A stretch of 64,000 nt of DNA from a candidate division CSSED10-310 bacterium (GCA_016927905.1 JAFGLW010000011.1:62001-126000); one strand, 5' to 3'; counted from the first letter of the stretch, positions 42,317 through 52,827 are shown. Made by a program: numbers and translations. Notes: generated by a model not told the origin, from the letters alone.

Positions 42317-43418
42317 ATGAATGAGGAGCAACTGAAGAGTCTGGAGAGAAGGCTGGAAGATTATTCTGAACGGTTGGATGACATCGGGAGGCGTCTTTGA
42401 CGTTCCCGGGAAAACAGTCGAGATAGAGAAGCTGGACAGGGAAATCAACCGGGAAAGTTTCTGGTCAAATCCGGACAGAGCCCGTCAGATTACCCGGGAA
42501 CGAGCCGGCCTGGGAAAAGTTGTGCAGCAGTGGCACGCTTATCGAACCGAACTCGATGATTTATCCGATCTTTTCGAGCTGGCTGGTGAAGATGCACAGC
42601 TTTTGACGGAGCTTGAAGAATCTCTGAAAGCCTTTCAGTCCCGGTTTGACCGTTATGAATTTGAAACCATGCTGTCCAACCCCGTTGATCCTGCCGATGC
42701 CATTGTGACCATTCATCCCGGGGCAGGGGGTACGGAATCCCAGGACTGGGCTCAGATTTTACTCAGGATGTATACGCGATGGGCCGAACGGCGGGGTTTT
42801 GATTTCAAGCTGCTGGATTTGCTGGCGGGGGAGGAAGCGGGGATCAAGAGCGCTACGTTTGAAATTTCGGGGGAATATGCCTACGGGTATATGAAATCGG
42901 AGATCGGGGTGCACCGGCTGGTCCGGATTTCGCCGTTCGACGCCAATTCCCGACGTCACACGTCGTTTGCATCCGTTTTTGTTTATCCAGACATCGCGGA
43001 GGATATCCAGATCGATGTGAATCCCGGCGATATCCGGATTGATGTGTTCCGGTCGAGCGGACCCGGAGGGCAGGGGGTGAATACCACCGATTCGGCGGTC
43101 CGTCTGACTCATTTCCCCACCGGAATTGTCGTGACATGTCAGAATGAGCGGTCTCAGCACCGGAACCGCGATATTGCCATAAAAATTCTCAAAGCCCGTC
43201 TTTACGATATCAAACTGTCCGAGATGAACCAGGAAAAGAGGAAGATCGAGGAGAACAAGAAGGAGATTGCCTGGGGGAGCCAGATTCGCTCCTATGTTCT
43301 GCATCCGTATCAGATGATCAAGGATCATCGGACTGGCATGGAAACCGGGAAGGTGGATGATTTCCTGGATGGGGACATCGATGATTTTGTTGAAGCTTTT
43401 CTGCGCAAGGAAGTGTAA
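42317..43418 (+). CDS. prfB: Peptide chain release factor 2, programmed +1 frameshift
   Basis: 366 residues when read through. ATG 42317 follows GGGAGGA. A 27-codon first frame ends in CTT TGA at 42395-42400; the +1 frame continues from GAC at 42399 to 43418. The second frame has the RF2 marks: SPF tripeptide in RISPFDANSRRHTSF, and GGQ in SSGPGGQGVNTTDSAVRLT. It promotes termination at UGA and UAA. The frameshift makes its own synthesis depend on its level: low RF2 lets the ribosome slip past the UGA. Annotation as two pieces or a truncated gene would be wrong. Confidence 0.97.
42386..42401 (+). promoter_or_regulatory. RF2 autoregulatory +1 frameshift site
   Basis: GGG AGG CGT CTT TGA C: an internal Shine-Dalgarno-like GGGAGG (42386-42391), one codon, then the slippery CTT followed by UGA and C. 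Spacing is the same as in E. coli prfB (AGG GGG TAT CTT TGA C). Confidence 0.95.
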
Positions 43419-43464
43419 TGATAGCAGGGACGATCGGTTCCGGTCCGGAAAGCGGTGTTGACGG

Positions 43465-44721
43465 ATGAGATATGAATATTTCATAGGATTGAGATATCTG
43501 AGAGCCCGGAGAAAGCAGACCATGGTTTCGGTCATCACCGGGATATCCATTTTCGGGGTTGCCCTGGGAGTGGCGGCGCTGATTATCGTTCTGGCTGTCA
43601 TGACCGGTTTCGAGGAGGATCTGAGGGAAAAAATACTGGGAACGAACGCGCATATCGTGGTTGTGCCCTACGATTCTGCAGACTCGATTACCGATCATCA
43701 GGACATCATCTCCCGCATTTCCTCGGTTCCCGGTATCCAGACCGCTTCCGCATTTGTCTACAACAAGGTCATGATCTCCCACGACGGACGCTCGGACGGC
43801 ATCATCCTGAAAGGTATCGATCCATCCCGTCCCGGGACGGAGACTCTGCAAAAGTATATGGTGAAAGGCACGATCGGGGATCTGGAAGCCGGTTCGGGGG
43901 AGGGGAATCCGGAGGGTTTGCCGGGCCCGGCCGAAAGGATCATCCTCGGTATCGAACTGGCGACCAATCTGGGTGCCCGGATCGGTGAAAGCATCATGCT
44001 GCTTTCCTCCGCAAGCACCATGACCCCGGCGGGGTTGCTGCCCAAATCCAGGGCATTCCGGGTAACGGGTTATTTTCAATCCGGCATGTTCGAATACGAC
44101 CGGACCATGGCCTACATTTCGCTGCAGGCCGCCCAGGGTCTGATGGGTTTGAAGGAGGGTGTCAGCGGAATCGAAATTTCGGTGGGAGACATTTTCCGGA
44201 CTTCGTCCATCGTTCCCAGCCTGCGTGCCTTGTTCAGCGGCAGATTCTGGGTCCGGGACTGGAAGGAAATGAACCGGACATTTTTTTCGGCTCTGAAGCT
44301 GGAAAAAATCGCCATGTTCATCATATTAACGCTCATTGTATTTGTAGCGGCATTTAACATCATCGGTTCGCTGACCATGATGGTGATGGAAAAGCACAAA
44401 GATATTGGTATTTTAAAGGCAATGGGTGCCTCAAATAAAAGCATCCGTTTGATTTTTTTGACAGAAGGTGTCATAATAGGAATAGTGGGGACCGCGGTGG
44501 GGTGCCTGATTGGAATGTTGTCCTGCTGGATTGCCGACACGTTTCACCTGATCCGATTGGACGGGGAAGTCTATTACATCAGTTATCTGCCGTTCAAGGT
44601 CCGGCTCACGGATGTGGCGGTCATATGCGGGGCTTCACTGCTGATCAGTTTCCTTGCGACGGTTTATCCCGCCCGGCAGGCCGCCAGACTGGATCCGGTG
44701 GAGGCGATACGGTATGAATGA
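43465..44721 (+). CDS. lolC: Lipoprotein-releasing ABC permease LolC/LolE
   Basis: 418 residues from ATG 43465. The N-terminal motif YEYFIGLRYLRARRKQTMVS leads into the first membrane helix (VITGISIFGVALGVAALIIV); a 220-residue periplasmic domain follows, then three more helices (EKIAMFIILTLIVFVAAFNI; ILKAMGASNKSIRLIFLTEG is the cytoplasmic coupling helix region). It works with LolD to extract lipoproteins from the inner membrane. There is only one permease gene, so the complex is a homodimer of LolF type or the second subunit is elsewhere. lolD overlaps by eight bases. Confidence 0.95.
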   Translation: MRYEYFIGLRYLRARRKQTMVSVITGISIFGVALGVAALIIVLAVMTGFEEDLREKILGTNAHIVVVPYDSADSITDHQDIISRISSVPGIQTASAFVYNKVMISHDGRSDGIILKGIDPSRPGTETLQKYMVKGTIGDLEAGSGEGNPEGLPGPAERIILGIELATNLGARIGESIMLLSSASTMTPAGLLPKSRAFRVTGYFQSGMFEYDRTMAYISLQAAQGLMGLKEGVSGIEISVGDIFRTSSIVPSLRALFSGRFWVRDWKEMNRTFFSALKLEKIAMFIILTLIVFVAAFNIIGSLTMMVMEKHKDIGILKAMGASNKSIRLIFLTEGVIIGIVGTAVGCLIGMLSCWIADTFHLIRLDGEVYYISYLPFKVRLTDVAVICGASLLISFLATVYPARQAARLDPVEAIRYE

Positions 44722-45421
44722 AATGTTGCTGGATATCCGGAACCTGGCCAAGATTTATGATACGGGACCCGGGACGGTCGATGTTCTCCGTGATGTCACC
44801 TTCCAGGTCGCTCGGGGGGAAATGCTGGCATTGACGGGAGCGTCAGGCGTGGGGAAATCCACTTTGCTGCATCTCCTGGGTGGTCTGGACCGGGAGACGG
44901 GAGGAAGTATCCGTTACAGGGGACGGTTGTTGAATGCGATGAGTGAATCGGAACGGGAACGGTACCGGAATCGGGAAATCGGCTTTGTCTTTCAATTCCA
45001 CCATCTTCTGCCGGAATTCACTGCAGCTGAAAATGTGGCCGTACCACTGCTGATCCGCGGGGAACAGCATCAGATTGCCCATGATCAGGCGATGGCCATG
45101 CTGGATCGGGTCGGATTGGGTTTCCGTGCACTTCATAAGCCGGGGGAACTTTCCGGGGGTGAACAGCAGCGGGTTGCGCTGGCCCGGGCCGTCGTTACGC
45201 AACCAAGCATCGTTCTGGCGGACGAGCCGACCGGCAATCTGGATGAGGACACTTCCAGGGATGTTTTCAATCTGATCGTGCAATTGAATCGGGAACTGGG
45301 TGTAACGTTCGTCGTTGCCACCCATAATTTGAATCTGGCCAGGTCGACTCATCGGTGGCTCAGGCTGACGGACGGCCGTCTGGAATCGATGGATGGGACC
45401 AGGATAACGAATACGCCATGA
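44714..45421 (+). CDS. lolD: Lipoprotein-releasing ABC ATPase LolD
   Basis: 235 residues from ATG 44714. Walker A GASGVGKST (about 42-50), the family's Q-loop EIGFVFQFHHLLPEFTA, signature LSGGEQQRVALARA and Walker B IVLADEPTGNLD, then the H-loop FVVATHNLNLA. Starts within the permease gene, so translation is coupled. Energises release of outer-membrane lipoproteins to LolA; lolA is not in the window. Confidence 0.95.
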   Translation: MNEMLLDIRNLAKIYDTGPGTVDVLRDVTFQVARGEMLALTGASGVGKSTLLHLLGGLDRETGGSIRYRGRLLNAMSESERERYRNREIGFVFQFHHLLPEFTAAENVAVPLLIRGEQHQIAHDQAMAMLDRVGLGFRALHKPGELSGGEQQRVALARAVVTQPSIVLADEPTGNLDEDTSRDVFNLIVQLNRELGVTFVVATHNLNLARSTHRWLRLTDGRLESMDGTRITNTP

Positions 45422-45445
45422 AACAGTGGCGACGGGAGAAGGTTC

Positions 45446-47908
45446 ATGTTTGAAAAATTTACGGATCGAGCCCGACTGGTAATCATGCTGGCGAAGAGCG
45501 AAGCGGAACGTTTGCAGCATGATCTGCTGGATACCGAACACATGCTGCTGGGCCTGATCAAGGAAGGCGGCGGCGTGGCCGTGCGAATGATGCGGAAACT
45601 CAATATCAATCCCCATACCCTGCAGCTTCAGATAGAGCGCCGGGTGATCATGGGTTCGCGGCGGAGCGCTCAGGGCGATATTCCATTCTCGGATCTGGCC
45701 AAGAAAGTGCTGGAAGCGGCGATTTATGAAGCGAAGGAAATGGGGCAGAATTTCATCGGAACGGAACATCTGCTGATGGGCCTGGTCAGGGAACGCAACG
45801 GACTGGCGGGTAAACTTCTTCGGGATGCCGGGATGGATCTGGATACGCTTCGTGAAACACTGCTGGATTTTCTGGGTCCGGAGCAGGGGAAGAAGGGGGA
45901 AAAATCCAAAACACCCGCCCTGGATGCTTTCGGACGGGACCTTACGCTGCTGGCGGAGGAAAACCAGCTGGATCCGGTCATCGGCAGGGAGAAGGAGATT
46001 GAGAGGGTTATCCAGATTCTCTGCCGGCGGACCAAAAACAATCCGGTTTTGATCGGAGAACCGGGAGTGGGGAAAACAGCCATCGTCGAGGGTCTTGCAC
46101 AGAAAATCGTCACAAGTGATATTCCCGAGATTCTGAGTGAAAAGCGGATCATCAGTCTTGATCTGGCAGCGCTGGTTGCCGGCACCAAATACCGGGGCCA
46201 GTTTGAGGAACGACTTCAGGCCGTGATCAAGGAACTTCAGAAAGCCAGGTCGGTCATCATATTCATAGATGAGTTGCATACTCTGGTCGGCGCGGGAGCT
46301 GCTGAGGGGTCGATCGATGCATCCAACATGTTGAAACCTTCCCTGGCCCGGGGTGAGATACAATGCATCGGTGCCACAACCATGGATGAATACCGCAAGC
46401 ACATCGAGAAGGATGGCGCGCTGGAACGCCGGTTCCAGACCATTTTCGTCAATGCGCCGTCCGTGGATGAAACGATCCGGATTATCGATGGATTGAAGCA
46501 CAAGTACGAAAGTCATCACAACACACAGTACACCCGCGATGCAATTGTTGCGGCAGCGCGCCTGTCCGATCAGTACATCAGTGACCGGAACCTGCCCGAC
46601 AAGGCGATCGATGTGATCGATGAAGCCGGTTCGAAGGTTCGTTTGGCCGCTTCGAAGCATCCGGAACAACTGCGGGTGATTGAAAAACAGATCGAAACCG
46701 TGGAACATCAGGTTTCCAAGGCTTTTGCAGATCATGATTTCTCGATGATCGGGAATCTGAAAGAAAAACAGCATAAGCTGCGGCAGAGCGCTGATCGAAT
46801 CCGGGAGATCTGGCAGCAGCGGCAACTGGAAAATCCGGCCACTGTTACCAGCGAGGATGTGGTTCGCATCGTCTCCCAGTGGACCGGTGTTCCTCTGGAC
46901 AAACTGGAGGAATCGGAGGCGGAAAATCTGCTCCGAATGGAAGAAGAACTGCACCTGCGCGTCGTCGGACAGGATGAAGCCATATCGGTGGTCACCCGGG
47001 CCATCCGCAGATCCAGGGCGGGTTTGAAAGATCCGCGGAAACCGATCGGATCGTTTATTTTTCTGGGTCCGACAGGAGTGGGCAAGACCGAACTGGCGCG
47101 TACGCTGGCAGCATACATGTTCGGCAACGATCAGTCCATGATTTCCATCGACATGTCGGAATTCATGGAAAAACACAATGTGTCCCGGCTGGTCGGATCG
47201 CCTCCGGGATATGTGGGATACGGAGAGGGCGGTCAGCTTACCGAGAAAGTCAGACGGCGACCCTATTCGGTTGTTCTGCTGGATGAAATCGAGAAAGCGA
47301 GCCCGGAAATTTTCAACATTCTGCTCCAGGTCATGGAGGAGGGTCATCTCACGGACGGCATCGGCCGCAGAGTTGATTTCAAGAACACTGTGCTGATCAT
47401 GACATCCAACATCGGTGCACGGTTTATCAAAAAAGGCACATCCCTCGGTTTTACATCTCCGGAATTGGATTCCGGAATGTCGTACACCCGGATGAAGGAG
47501 ACGGTTCTGGAGGAGATGAAACGGACATTCAATCCGGAATTTCTCAATCGGGTCGATGAAATCGTGGTGTTTCACCAGTTGTCGAAGAATGAAATCGCCC
47601 GGATTATCGACCTGACAATGAACAGGGTCAACGAGCAGTTGACGCATGTCGGAATTACCCTGCAGTTGGACAAAGATGCAAAAGACTGGATTCTGGAAAA
47701 AAGCTATCAGCCGACTTTCGGAGCACGACCGGTCAAACGCGCCATCCGCAAATATATCGAAAATCCCCTGGCCGAGGAACTTCTCAGGCAAAAAATCCGC
47801 GAAAACAGCGGGGTCCTGACGGTGACGGTAAAAGATGGCCAGCTGGCTTTCACATCCGTAGAGGAAACGGTTGCGGCATTCACGTCAATGGAGAACGGTG
47901 CGGAGTGA
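45446..47908 (+). CDS. clpC: Clp protease ATP-binding subunit ClpC
   Basis: 820 residues from ATG 45446 after GGGAGAAGG. Two Clp N-domain repeats ([40 protein letters not shown]), AAA+ 1 with GEPGVGKT (about 202-209), a middle segment of M/UVR kind ([20 protein letters not shown]), and AAA+ 2 with GPTGVGKT (about 541-548). The loop [13 protein letters not shown] near 665 holds LGF, the ClpP-binding tripeptide, so it should feed ClpP. It is 24 bases after lolD and in the same direction, between envelope genes. ClpC in a Gram-negative is known in several phyla; clpP is not in the window. Confidence 0.95.
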   Translation: MFEKFTDRARLVIMLAKSEAERLQHDLLDTEHMLLGLIKEGGGVAVRMMRKLNINPHTLQLQIERRVIMGSRRSAQGDIPFSDLAKKVLEAAIYEAKEMGQNFIGTEHLLMGLVRERNGLAGKLLRDAGMDLDTLRETLLDFLGPEQGKKGEKSKTPALDAFGRDLTLLAEENQLDPVIGREKEIERVIQILCRRTKNNPVLIGEPGVGKTAIVEGLAQKIVTSDIPEILSEKRIISLDLAALVAGTKYRGQFEERLQAVIKELQKARSVIIFIDELHTLVGAGAAEGSIDASNMLKPSLARGEIQCIGATTMDEYRKHIEKDGALERRFQTIFVNAPSVDETIRIIDGLKHKYESHHNTQYTRDAIVAAARLSDQYISDRNLPDKAIDVIDEAGSKVRLAASKHPEQLRVIEKQIETVEHQVSKAFADHDFSMIGNLKEKQHKLRQSADRIREIWQQRQLENPATVTSEDVVRIVSQWTGVPLDKLEESEAENLLRMEEELHLRVVGQDEAISVVTRAIRRSRAGLKDPRKPIGSFIFLGPTGVGKTELARTLAAYMFGNDQSMISIDMSEFMEKHNVSRLVGSPPGYVGYGEGGQLTEKVRRRPYSVVLLDEIEKASPEIFNILLQVMEEGHLTDGIGRRVDFKNTVLIMTSNIGARFIKKGTSLGFTSPELDSGMSYTRMKETVLEEMKRTFNPEFLNRVDEIVVFHQLSKNEIARIIDLTMNRVNEQLTHVGITLQLDKDAKDWILEKSYQPTFGARPVKRAIRKYIENPLAEELLRQKIRENSGVLTVTVKDGQLAFTSVEETVAAFTSMENGAE

Positions 47909-47934
47909 CCGGGCCGGTTTCTTCCGGATTCAGC

Positions 47935-47962
47935 TTGACGCAACCACCCTATTATTCATAAA
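47935..47962 (+). promoter_or_regulatory. Possible internal promoter before bamA
   Basis: TTGACG (47935-47940) and CATAAA (47957-47962) are 16 bases apart in the 113-base gap between clpC and bamA. It could let the bamA-lpxA block be transcribed separately. Confidence 0.35.
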
Positions 47963-48021
47963 CTTGTGCGCCTGAAGTCTCGATTTTGCGATGTCAAACT
48001 ATACCGGAGCCGGCTGACCAG

Positions 48022-50409
48022 GTGGAAAATCGACTGATCCAACGCATTCTCACATATCTGATCCTGACGATTGTCGGCGTTTTGATGACAGATATTGCCG
48101 TTTATGGTCAGGATCACTATATCGTGGGAGATCTGGAGGTCGTGGGAAACCGCCAGATCGAGACGGAGACAATCCTGTATATCATCCTGTCCAAATCGGG
48201 TCAGCCACTTGATTTGAACCAAGTCCAAAGAGATATCAAGGCATTGTACCGGACGGGATTCTTCGACGACATCACCGTGACCTATACGGTGACGGGGAAC
48301 CAGGTAAATCTGGTCTACACGGTGAAGGAAAGACCGATTATCTCCGAAATACTTATCACCGGCATGGAGGTGATCGGCCTGACCACGCTTCAGGACGAAC
48401 TGACGATCAAGACGGGAGAACGCTACGATCCGGTCAAAGTCCGGGAAAGCATCAATAAGATCCAGGCCAAATATCTGGAGCGCGGTTATAATTACGCATT
48501 TATCACACCCCGGCTGACCGAAACTCAAACCGATACCGCTTCCCTGCTTTTCGCAATCGACGAGGGAACGAAAGTCTACATCGAGGAAATTGAATTCATC
48601 GGGAATGAACGGTTTATCGATGGGACCCGTTTCTGGGGTTTGCGGTCCAAAATGAAGGAGAACCGTGAGAAGTGGTGGATGTCTTTTTTGACCAGCAGCG
48701 GGAAGTTTCAACCGGATCTGATACAGGATGATCTGAAAGCGATCGAGGAGTATTACAAAAGCAACGGATACCTGAACGTGTCTTTGGGTGAACCGAAAGT
48801 CCGGATCACACCCCCGGTAAAAAAAAGATGGCGGAAGCCGAAGCGGTATGTGACGATCGAGATTCCCGTGATCGAAGGTCAGGTATACCGGTTCGGCAGC
48901 ATCGATGCGGAGGTTGCGGACGAATCCATCTACCCGAAATCGGTGGTTTTGAAAATGATGCGGTCGACCCGTCTGGAGAAGTATCAGAAGTATTTTGGCG
49001 GGTCCGCGTTCTTCAAAGCGGGTCCGCGTCTTGAAACCGGAAGGATCTACTCCTATGCAATCGAACAGGAGGCGATGAGCCAGCTGGGCGATCTGTACGG
49101 GTCGGCCGGGTATATCTACGCCATGATCGATTCAGTAAAAAAGGTCGACGAAGAAAACCGGATTGTGGATGTTACATTCAGGATCATTGAGGGGGAGCAG
49201 GCATTTCTTCACAGGCTGGAATTCAAGGGAAATGATCGAACCCGGGACCGGGTTCTGCGCAGGAATTTCAGGTTGGAGGAGGGTGATGTCTTCAATACTG
49301 CGAAGATCAAGCAATCCATCAGCCGGATTCAATACCTGGGTTACATCGACGAAGTGGTTCCGGAGATCAAACCGCTTTCGGATCCCACAGAGGTGGATAT
49401 CGTCGTATCCCTGAACGATTCCAAGCAGACCGAGATTCAGGTGGCCGGCGGGTATTCCGGTTATGAGGGTTTGTACGGCACACTGGGGCTTTCCGAACAC
49501 AACCTGTTCGGCCGCGGCCAGGAATTCAACTTCAGTCTGACTTCCGGTAAGCGGCGGAAGACATTTTCAGTATCGTTCATCGATGAATGGATCCTGGATC
49601 GACCGTATCTCGGGTCGGTGTCAATATGGGATACCGAACGGGATTATGATTATTCCAAACGGCGCAGCCGGGGCGGCAGCCTGATGGGTGGTCGTGCACT
49701 CAAATTCAATCTCTCCTCCCGCCTTGGCTACAAATGGGAAATCAACACCGTGTACGATGTGGATGAGGATGCATCCGAGGATGTCATCGATGTGGAAGGC
49801 GACCAGGTAACCTCCAGTTTAACCGGCATTTTAATCCACGAAACCCTCGACAATCGGCGGGACCCGACCCGGGGAACCAAAACCCAGCTGACACTGGAAT
49901 TCGCAGGCGGAATACTGGGTGGTGACAACCACTTTTACAAATCCGAACTGGCCTGGTCCTATTTCCATCCGCTGCCAAAGAACTTCGTGATGGCCCTGTA
50001 TGGTGAAATCACCTATGCAAACGGTCTTGAGGGTGAGGAACTGCCTTTTTACGAACGTTATTTTCTGGGCGGCCCCAGAACGGTCCGGGGTTATCAGGAG
50101 CAGTCCATCGGCCCATGGGACGAATACGGTCAGAATCTGGGCGGAAACAAATCACTCCGGCTGTCCGCCGAACTGCACATCCCGATCGCGGCACCACTCA
50201 AGGCCATCCTGTTCGCGGATGCAGGGGATGCATATTTCAAGGATGACAGGTATGATATCCGCAGCCTGCGGCCCAGCATCGGTTTTGAAGTGCGGTTCTA
50301 CGTTCCGGGATTCTGGATACCGCTACGGTTTATCTGGGGATATAATCTTGATCCTCTCGAAGATGAGGACAGAAACGATTTTCAATTCACGATGGGCACA
50401 TTTCTGTAG
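48022..50409 (+). CDS. bamA: Outer membrane protein assembly factor BamA
   Basis: 795 residues from GTG 48022, which starts the signal VENRLIQRILTYLILTIVGV and is 12 bases after GGAG; the in-frame TTG 47986 is not needed. Five POTRA-like repeats cover about residues 35-430 (IVGDLEVVGNRQIETETILY; VYIEEIEFIGNERFIDGTRF; EQAFLHRLEFKGNDRTRDRV). The 16-strand Omp85 barrel follows with ARALKFN-like strands, the conserved VRGYQEQSIGPWDE loop-6 motif near 687 and the C-terminal FQFTMGTFL ending in an aromatic-hydrophobic. It folds and inserts barrel proteins. Followed by its periplasmic chaperone gene, as in many bacteria. The POTRA 3 region is long and basic (KKRWRKPKRYVTIEIPVI). Confidence 0.96.
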   Translation: MENRLIQRILTYLILTIVGVLMTDIAVYGQDHYIVGDLEVVGNRQIETETILYIILSKSGQPLDLNQVQRDIKALYRTGFFDDITVTYTVTGNQVNLVYTVKERPIISEILITGMEVIGLTTLQDELTIKTGERYDPVKVRESINKIQAKYLERGYNYAFITPRLTETQTDTASLLFAIDEGTKVYIEEIEFIGNERFIDGTRFWGLRSKMKENREKWWMSFLTSSGKFQPDLIQDDLKAIEEYYKSNGYLNVSLGEPKVRITPPVKKRWRKPKRYVTIEIPVIEGQVYRFGSIDAEVADESIYPKSVVLKMMRSTRLEKYQKYFGGSAFFKAGPRLETGRIYSYAIEQEAMSQLGDLYGSAGYIYAMIDSVKKVDEENRIVDVTFRIIEGEQAFLHRLEFKGNDRTRDRVLRRNFRLEEGDVFNTAKIKQSISRIQYLGYIDEVVPEIKPLSDPTEVDIVVSLNDSKQTEIQVAGGYSGYEGLYGTLGLSEHNLFGRGQEFNFSLTSGKRRKTFSVSFIDEWILDRPYLGSVSIWDTERDYDYSKRRSRGGSLMGGRALKFNLSSRLGYKWEINTVYDVDEDASEDVIDVEGDQVTSSLTGILIHETLDNRRDPTRGTKTQLTLEFAGGILGGDNHFYKSELAWSYFHPLPKNFVMALYGEITYANGLEGEELPFYERYFLGGPRTVRGYQEQSIGPWDEYGQNLGGNKSLRLSAELHIPIAAPLKAILFADAGDAYFKDDRYDIRSLRPSIGFEVRFYVPGFWIPLRFIWGYNLDPLEDEDRNDFQFTMGTFL

Positions 50410-50448
50410 TGCAACCACAGATGATCGGCATCAGGGGGAATATAACAC

Positions 50449-50979
50449 ATGAAGAAACTTACAATTTTAATCACATTTCTGTTTTGCTGCGCAACGGGCA
50501 TTCCTGAAATCATCGAAGCAGCCGATGAACTCAAGATCGGCTACGTGAATGCACAGCGAATCATCGAGGATTCGAAAGCGGGACAGGACGCATATCGAAA
50601 ATTGAAGGAACTCCAGGACCAGCACAAGACCAAGGTGGAAGCGAAAAAAACGGAAATCGATCAAAATGAAGCCGAGTTCCAGAAGCAGTATCTCACGCTT
50701 TCCGAGACCGCAAAAGCCGAAAAGGAAGCCGACCTGCGCCAGGCCAAGAAGGAATTCAAACGGATGCTGGAAGATGCGGATGCGGAGATCGGATTGCAGG
50801 AAAAATCCTATCTTGAGACGATCGACCGGGATGTGATGGGAATTATCGAGCGATTCGGGCGGGAGAAAGGGTACACATTGATTCTCGGACAGATCGGATC
50901 GAGCATTCTCTATGCAAATCCCGAAATCGATTTGACCGGCGAGATCATCAAGGAATATGACAAGACATTTCAACCCTGA
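50449..50979 (+). CDS. OmpH/Skp-family periplasmic chaperone
   Basis: 176 residues from ATG 50449 after AGGGGGAA. Signal peptide about 1-24. The rest is the Skp pattern: LKIGYVNAQRIIEDSKAGQD, a long charged coiled coil (EAKKTEIDQNEAEFQKQYLT; AEKEADLRQAKKEFKRMLED) and the closing strand KGYTLILGQIGSSILYAN. Trimeric Skp-like proteins hold unfolded outer-membrane proteins for BamA. Typical position between bamA and lpxD. Confidence 0.93.
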   Translation: MKKLTILITFLFCCATGIPEIIEAADELKIGYVNAQRIIEDSKAGQDAYRKLKELQDQHKTKVEAKKTEIDQNEAEFQKQYLTLSETAKAEKEADLRQAKKEFKRMLEDADAEIGLQEKSYLETIDRDVMGIIERFGREKGYTLILGQIGSSILYANPEIDLTGEIIKEYDKTFQP

Positions 50980-51002
50980 CCAGATCGCCGGAATGGGACA
51001 CA

Positions 51003-52061
51003 ATGACTGATCTGCGTATTTCTGATCTGGTACGACACATCGGCGGCACTTTGATATTGGCGGGAGATGATTTCAAGGTCGATGGCATCGCCCCCCTGGA
51101 CCGGGCGGGTCCCCGGGATATTTCCTTCCTGACCCATCCCAAATACAAACCAGCTCTGGCACGGACCCGGGCCGGAGCGGTTCTGATGAAAGATCCGGAA
51201 CCGGGTGTTCCGTTTTCCGTCATTCTGTCGGAAGATCCCTATCTGGCCCTGGCCAGGCTGCTGACCCTGCTCCACAGCCGGATCGAACCGCCGGAAGGAA
51301 TTCATCCCAGCGCCGTGATCAGACCGGATGCCCGGCTGGGAACCGGTGTCCGGATTGATGCCGGGGTTGTGGTGGGGAGCCGTTCGGCCATTGGAGATCG
51401 TACCGTGTTGTGTGCGGGTGTGGTGGTCGGGGATGAGACCGAAATCGGTCGGGATTGCATGATCTATCCAAACGTGACCCTGTATCACTCCGTCCGGATC
51501 GGTTCCGGCGTGATCATCCATGCGGGTGCCGTGATTGGGTCGGATGGTTTCGGATATGCCCGGGAGGGCTGCCGGTATGTTAAGATACCCCAGATCGGCA
51601 GGGTATACATTGAGGATGATGTGGAGATTGGGGCCTGCTGCACAATCGACCGCGGCAGCCTGAATGACACCCGCATCTGCCGGGGTGCCAAACTCGACAA
51701 CCTGATTCATATCGCGCACAACGTCACCATAGGTGAGGATACCGCCATGGCAGCTCAGACCGGGATTTCCGGGAGTACGGCTGTTGGAAAACGGGTTGTG
51801 ATGGCCGGGCAGGTCGGTGTCGCCGGGCATATCACCATTTCGGACGATAGCATCTTGACCGGGAAATGCGGTGTCACCAAATCGATTCCTCCCAAGACGA
51901 TGCTGTCGGGATTCCCGCCCATGAACCATCGATCCTGGCTTAGAACCCAGGCGGTACTGTCCAGAGCGGTTGAGTTGAAGGGGGAGCTGGACAGGCTGAC
52001 CCGGCGGATTGAAGAGCTGGAACGACGGCTGGTGGAGGGGAAGGAGATTAAGGGTGATTGA
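51003..52061 (+). CDS. lpxD: UDP-3-O-acylglucosamine N-acyltransferase
   Basis: 352 residues from ATG 51003, 23 bases after the ompH stop. N-terminal uridine-binding domain (DLVRHIGGTLILAGDDFKVD; APLDRAGPRDISFLTHPKYK) then the left-handed beta-helix of hexapeptide repeats (GVRIDAGVVVGSRSAIGDRT). The catalytic His lies in LIHIAHNVTIGED and the segment IGSDGFGYAREG is family-specific. The last 35 residues are an alpha-helix (ELKGELDRLTRRIEELERRL). It adds the N-linked acyl chain in lipid A synthesis. lpxA overlaps its end by eight bases, without the usual fabZ between. Confidence 0.96.
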   Translation: MTDLRISDLVRHIGGTLILAGDDFKVDGIAPLDRAGPRDISFLTHPKYKPALARTRAGAVLMKDPEPGVPFSVILSEDPYLALARLLTLLHSRIEPPEGIHPSAVIRPDARLGTGVRIDAGVVVGSRSAIGDRTVLCAGVVVGDETEIGRDCMIYPNVTLYHSVRIGSGVIIHAGAVIGSDGFGYAREGCRYVKIPQIGRVYIEDDVEIGACCTIDRGSLNDTRICRGAKLDNLIHIAHNVTIGEDTAMAAQTGISGSTAVGKRVVMAGQVGVAGHITISDDSILTGKCGVTKSIPPKTMLSGFPPMNHRSWLRTQAVLSRAVELKGELDRLTRRIEELERRLVEGKEIKGD

Positions 52062-52827
52062 TTCGAGAGCGATCATTGATCCCAAGGCCGGATTGAGCAG
52101 TGATGTGCATGTCGGACCCTTTACCATAATCGGTCCGGATGTGACCATCGATTCGGGAACATGGATCGGCAGTCATGTCATAATCGAAGGCATCACCGCC
52201 ATCGGTAAAAACAATCATGTCAATCATCATGCCGTGCTGGGAGCAGCACCCCAGGATCTCAAATACCGGGGTGAACCGACAAAACTGACCATTCAGGACG
52301 ACAATATCATCCGTGAATTCACTACATTGCACCGGGGGACACCGGGTGGCGGCGGAGAAACAAAAATCGGCAACCGATGCATGCTCATGGCGTATGTGCA
52401 CGTTGCGCACGACTGCCATATCGGGAATGAAGTGATTATCGCCAATGCGGTGAACATGGCAGGCCATGTGACGATAGAGGATTTTGCCATTGTGGGCGGC
52501 ATGTGCGCAATACACCAGTTTGTGCGGATCGGAAGGTATGCTTTCATCGGCGGAGCCACTCCCTTGGCCCAGGACGTGATCCCGTTCGGCTTGGTGGCCG
52601 GTCCCCGGGGCGAACTCAAGGGGATCAACATCGTCGGCTTGAAACGGAGAGGATTTGAATCCGAAAGGCGGGATTTGCTCAAGCGGGTCGTCCGGGATCT
52701 GATCGGCAGCGAGATGAATGTATCTCAGGTTCTGAACGGATTGAAGGACGAGGGCCTGTATGACCACCCGGATATCCGGGAATTGATGGATTTTATCCGG
52801 CAGTCCGAGCGGGGGCTTTGCCTGTGA
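52054..52827 (+). CDS. lpxA: Acyl-ACP:UDP-sugar acyltransferase LpxA
   Basis: 257 residues from GTG 52054, directly after AAGGAGATTAAGG and overlapping lpxD. Hexapeptide beta-helix: IDSRAIIDPKAGLSSDVHVG, HHAVLGAAPQDLKYRGEPTK, VAHDCHIGNEVIIANAVNMA with the catalytic His in MAGHVTIEDFAIVGGM. The C-terminal helix domain has INIVGLKRRGFESERRDLLK. Alignment by eye to E. coli places Gly at the position of G173, the hydrocarbon ruler, so a medium-to-long (about C14) chain is expected. First step of lipid A synthesis. The adjacent oxidoreductase raises the possibility of an amino-sugar acceptor. Confidence 0.96.
   Translation: MIDSRAIIDPKAGLSSDVHVGPFTIIGPDVTIDSGTWIGSHVIIEGITAIGKNNHVNHHAVLGAAPQDLKYRGEPTKLTIQDDNIIREFTTLHRGTPGGGGETKIGNRCMLMAYVHVAHDCHIGNEVIIANAVNMAGHVTIEDFAIVGGMCAIHQFVRIGRYAFIGGATPLAQDVIPFGLVAGPRGELKGINIVGLKRRGFESERRDLLKRVVRDLIGSEMNVSQVLNGLKDEGLYDHPDIRELMDFIRQSERGLCL

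Noticed and set aside
42378-42397. prfB starting in the second frame at 42378
   Set aside because: The real start is ATG 42317 in the first frame with a good ribosome-binding site, and translation moves to the second frame at the CTT TGA C site.
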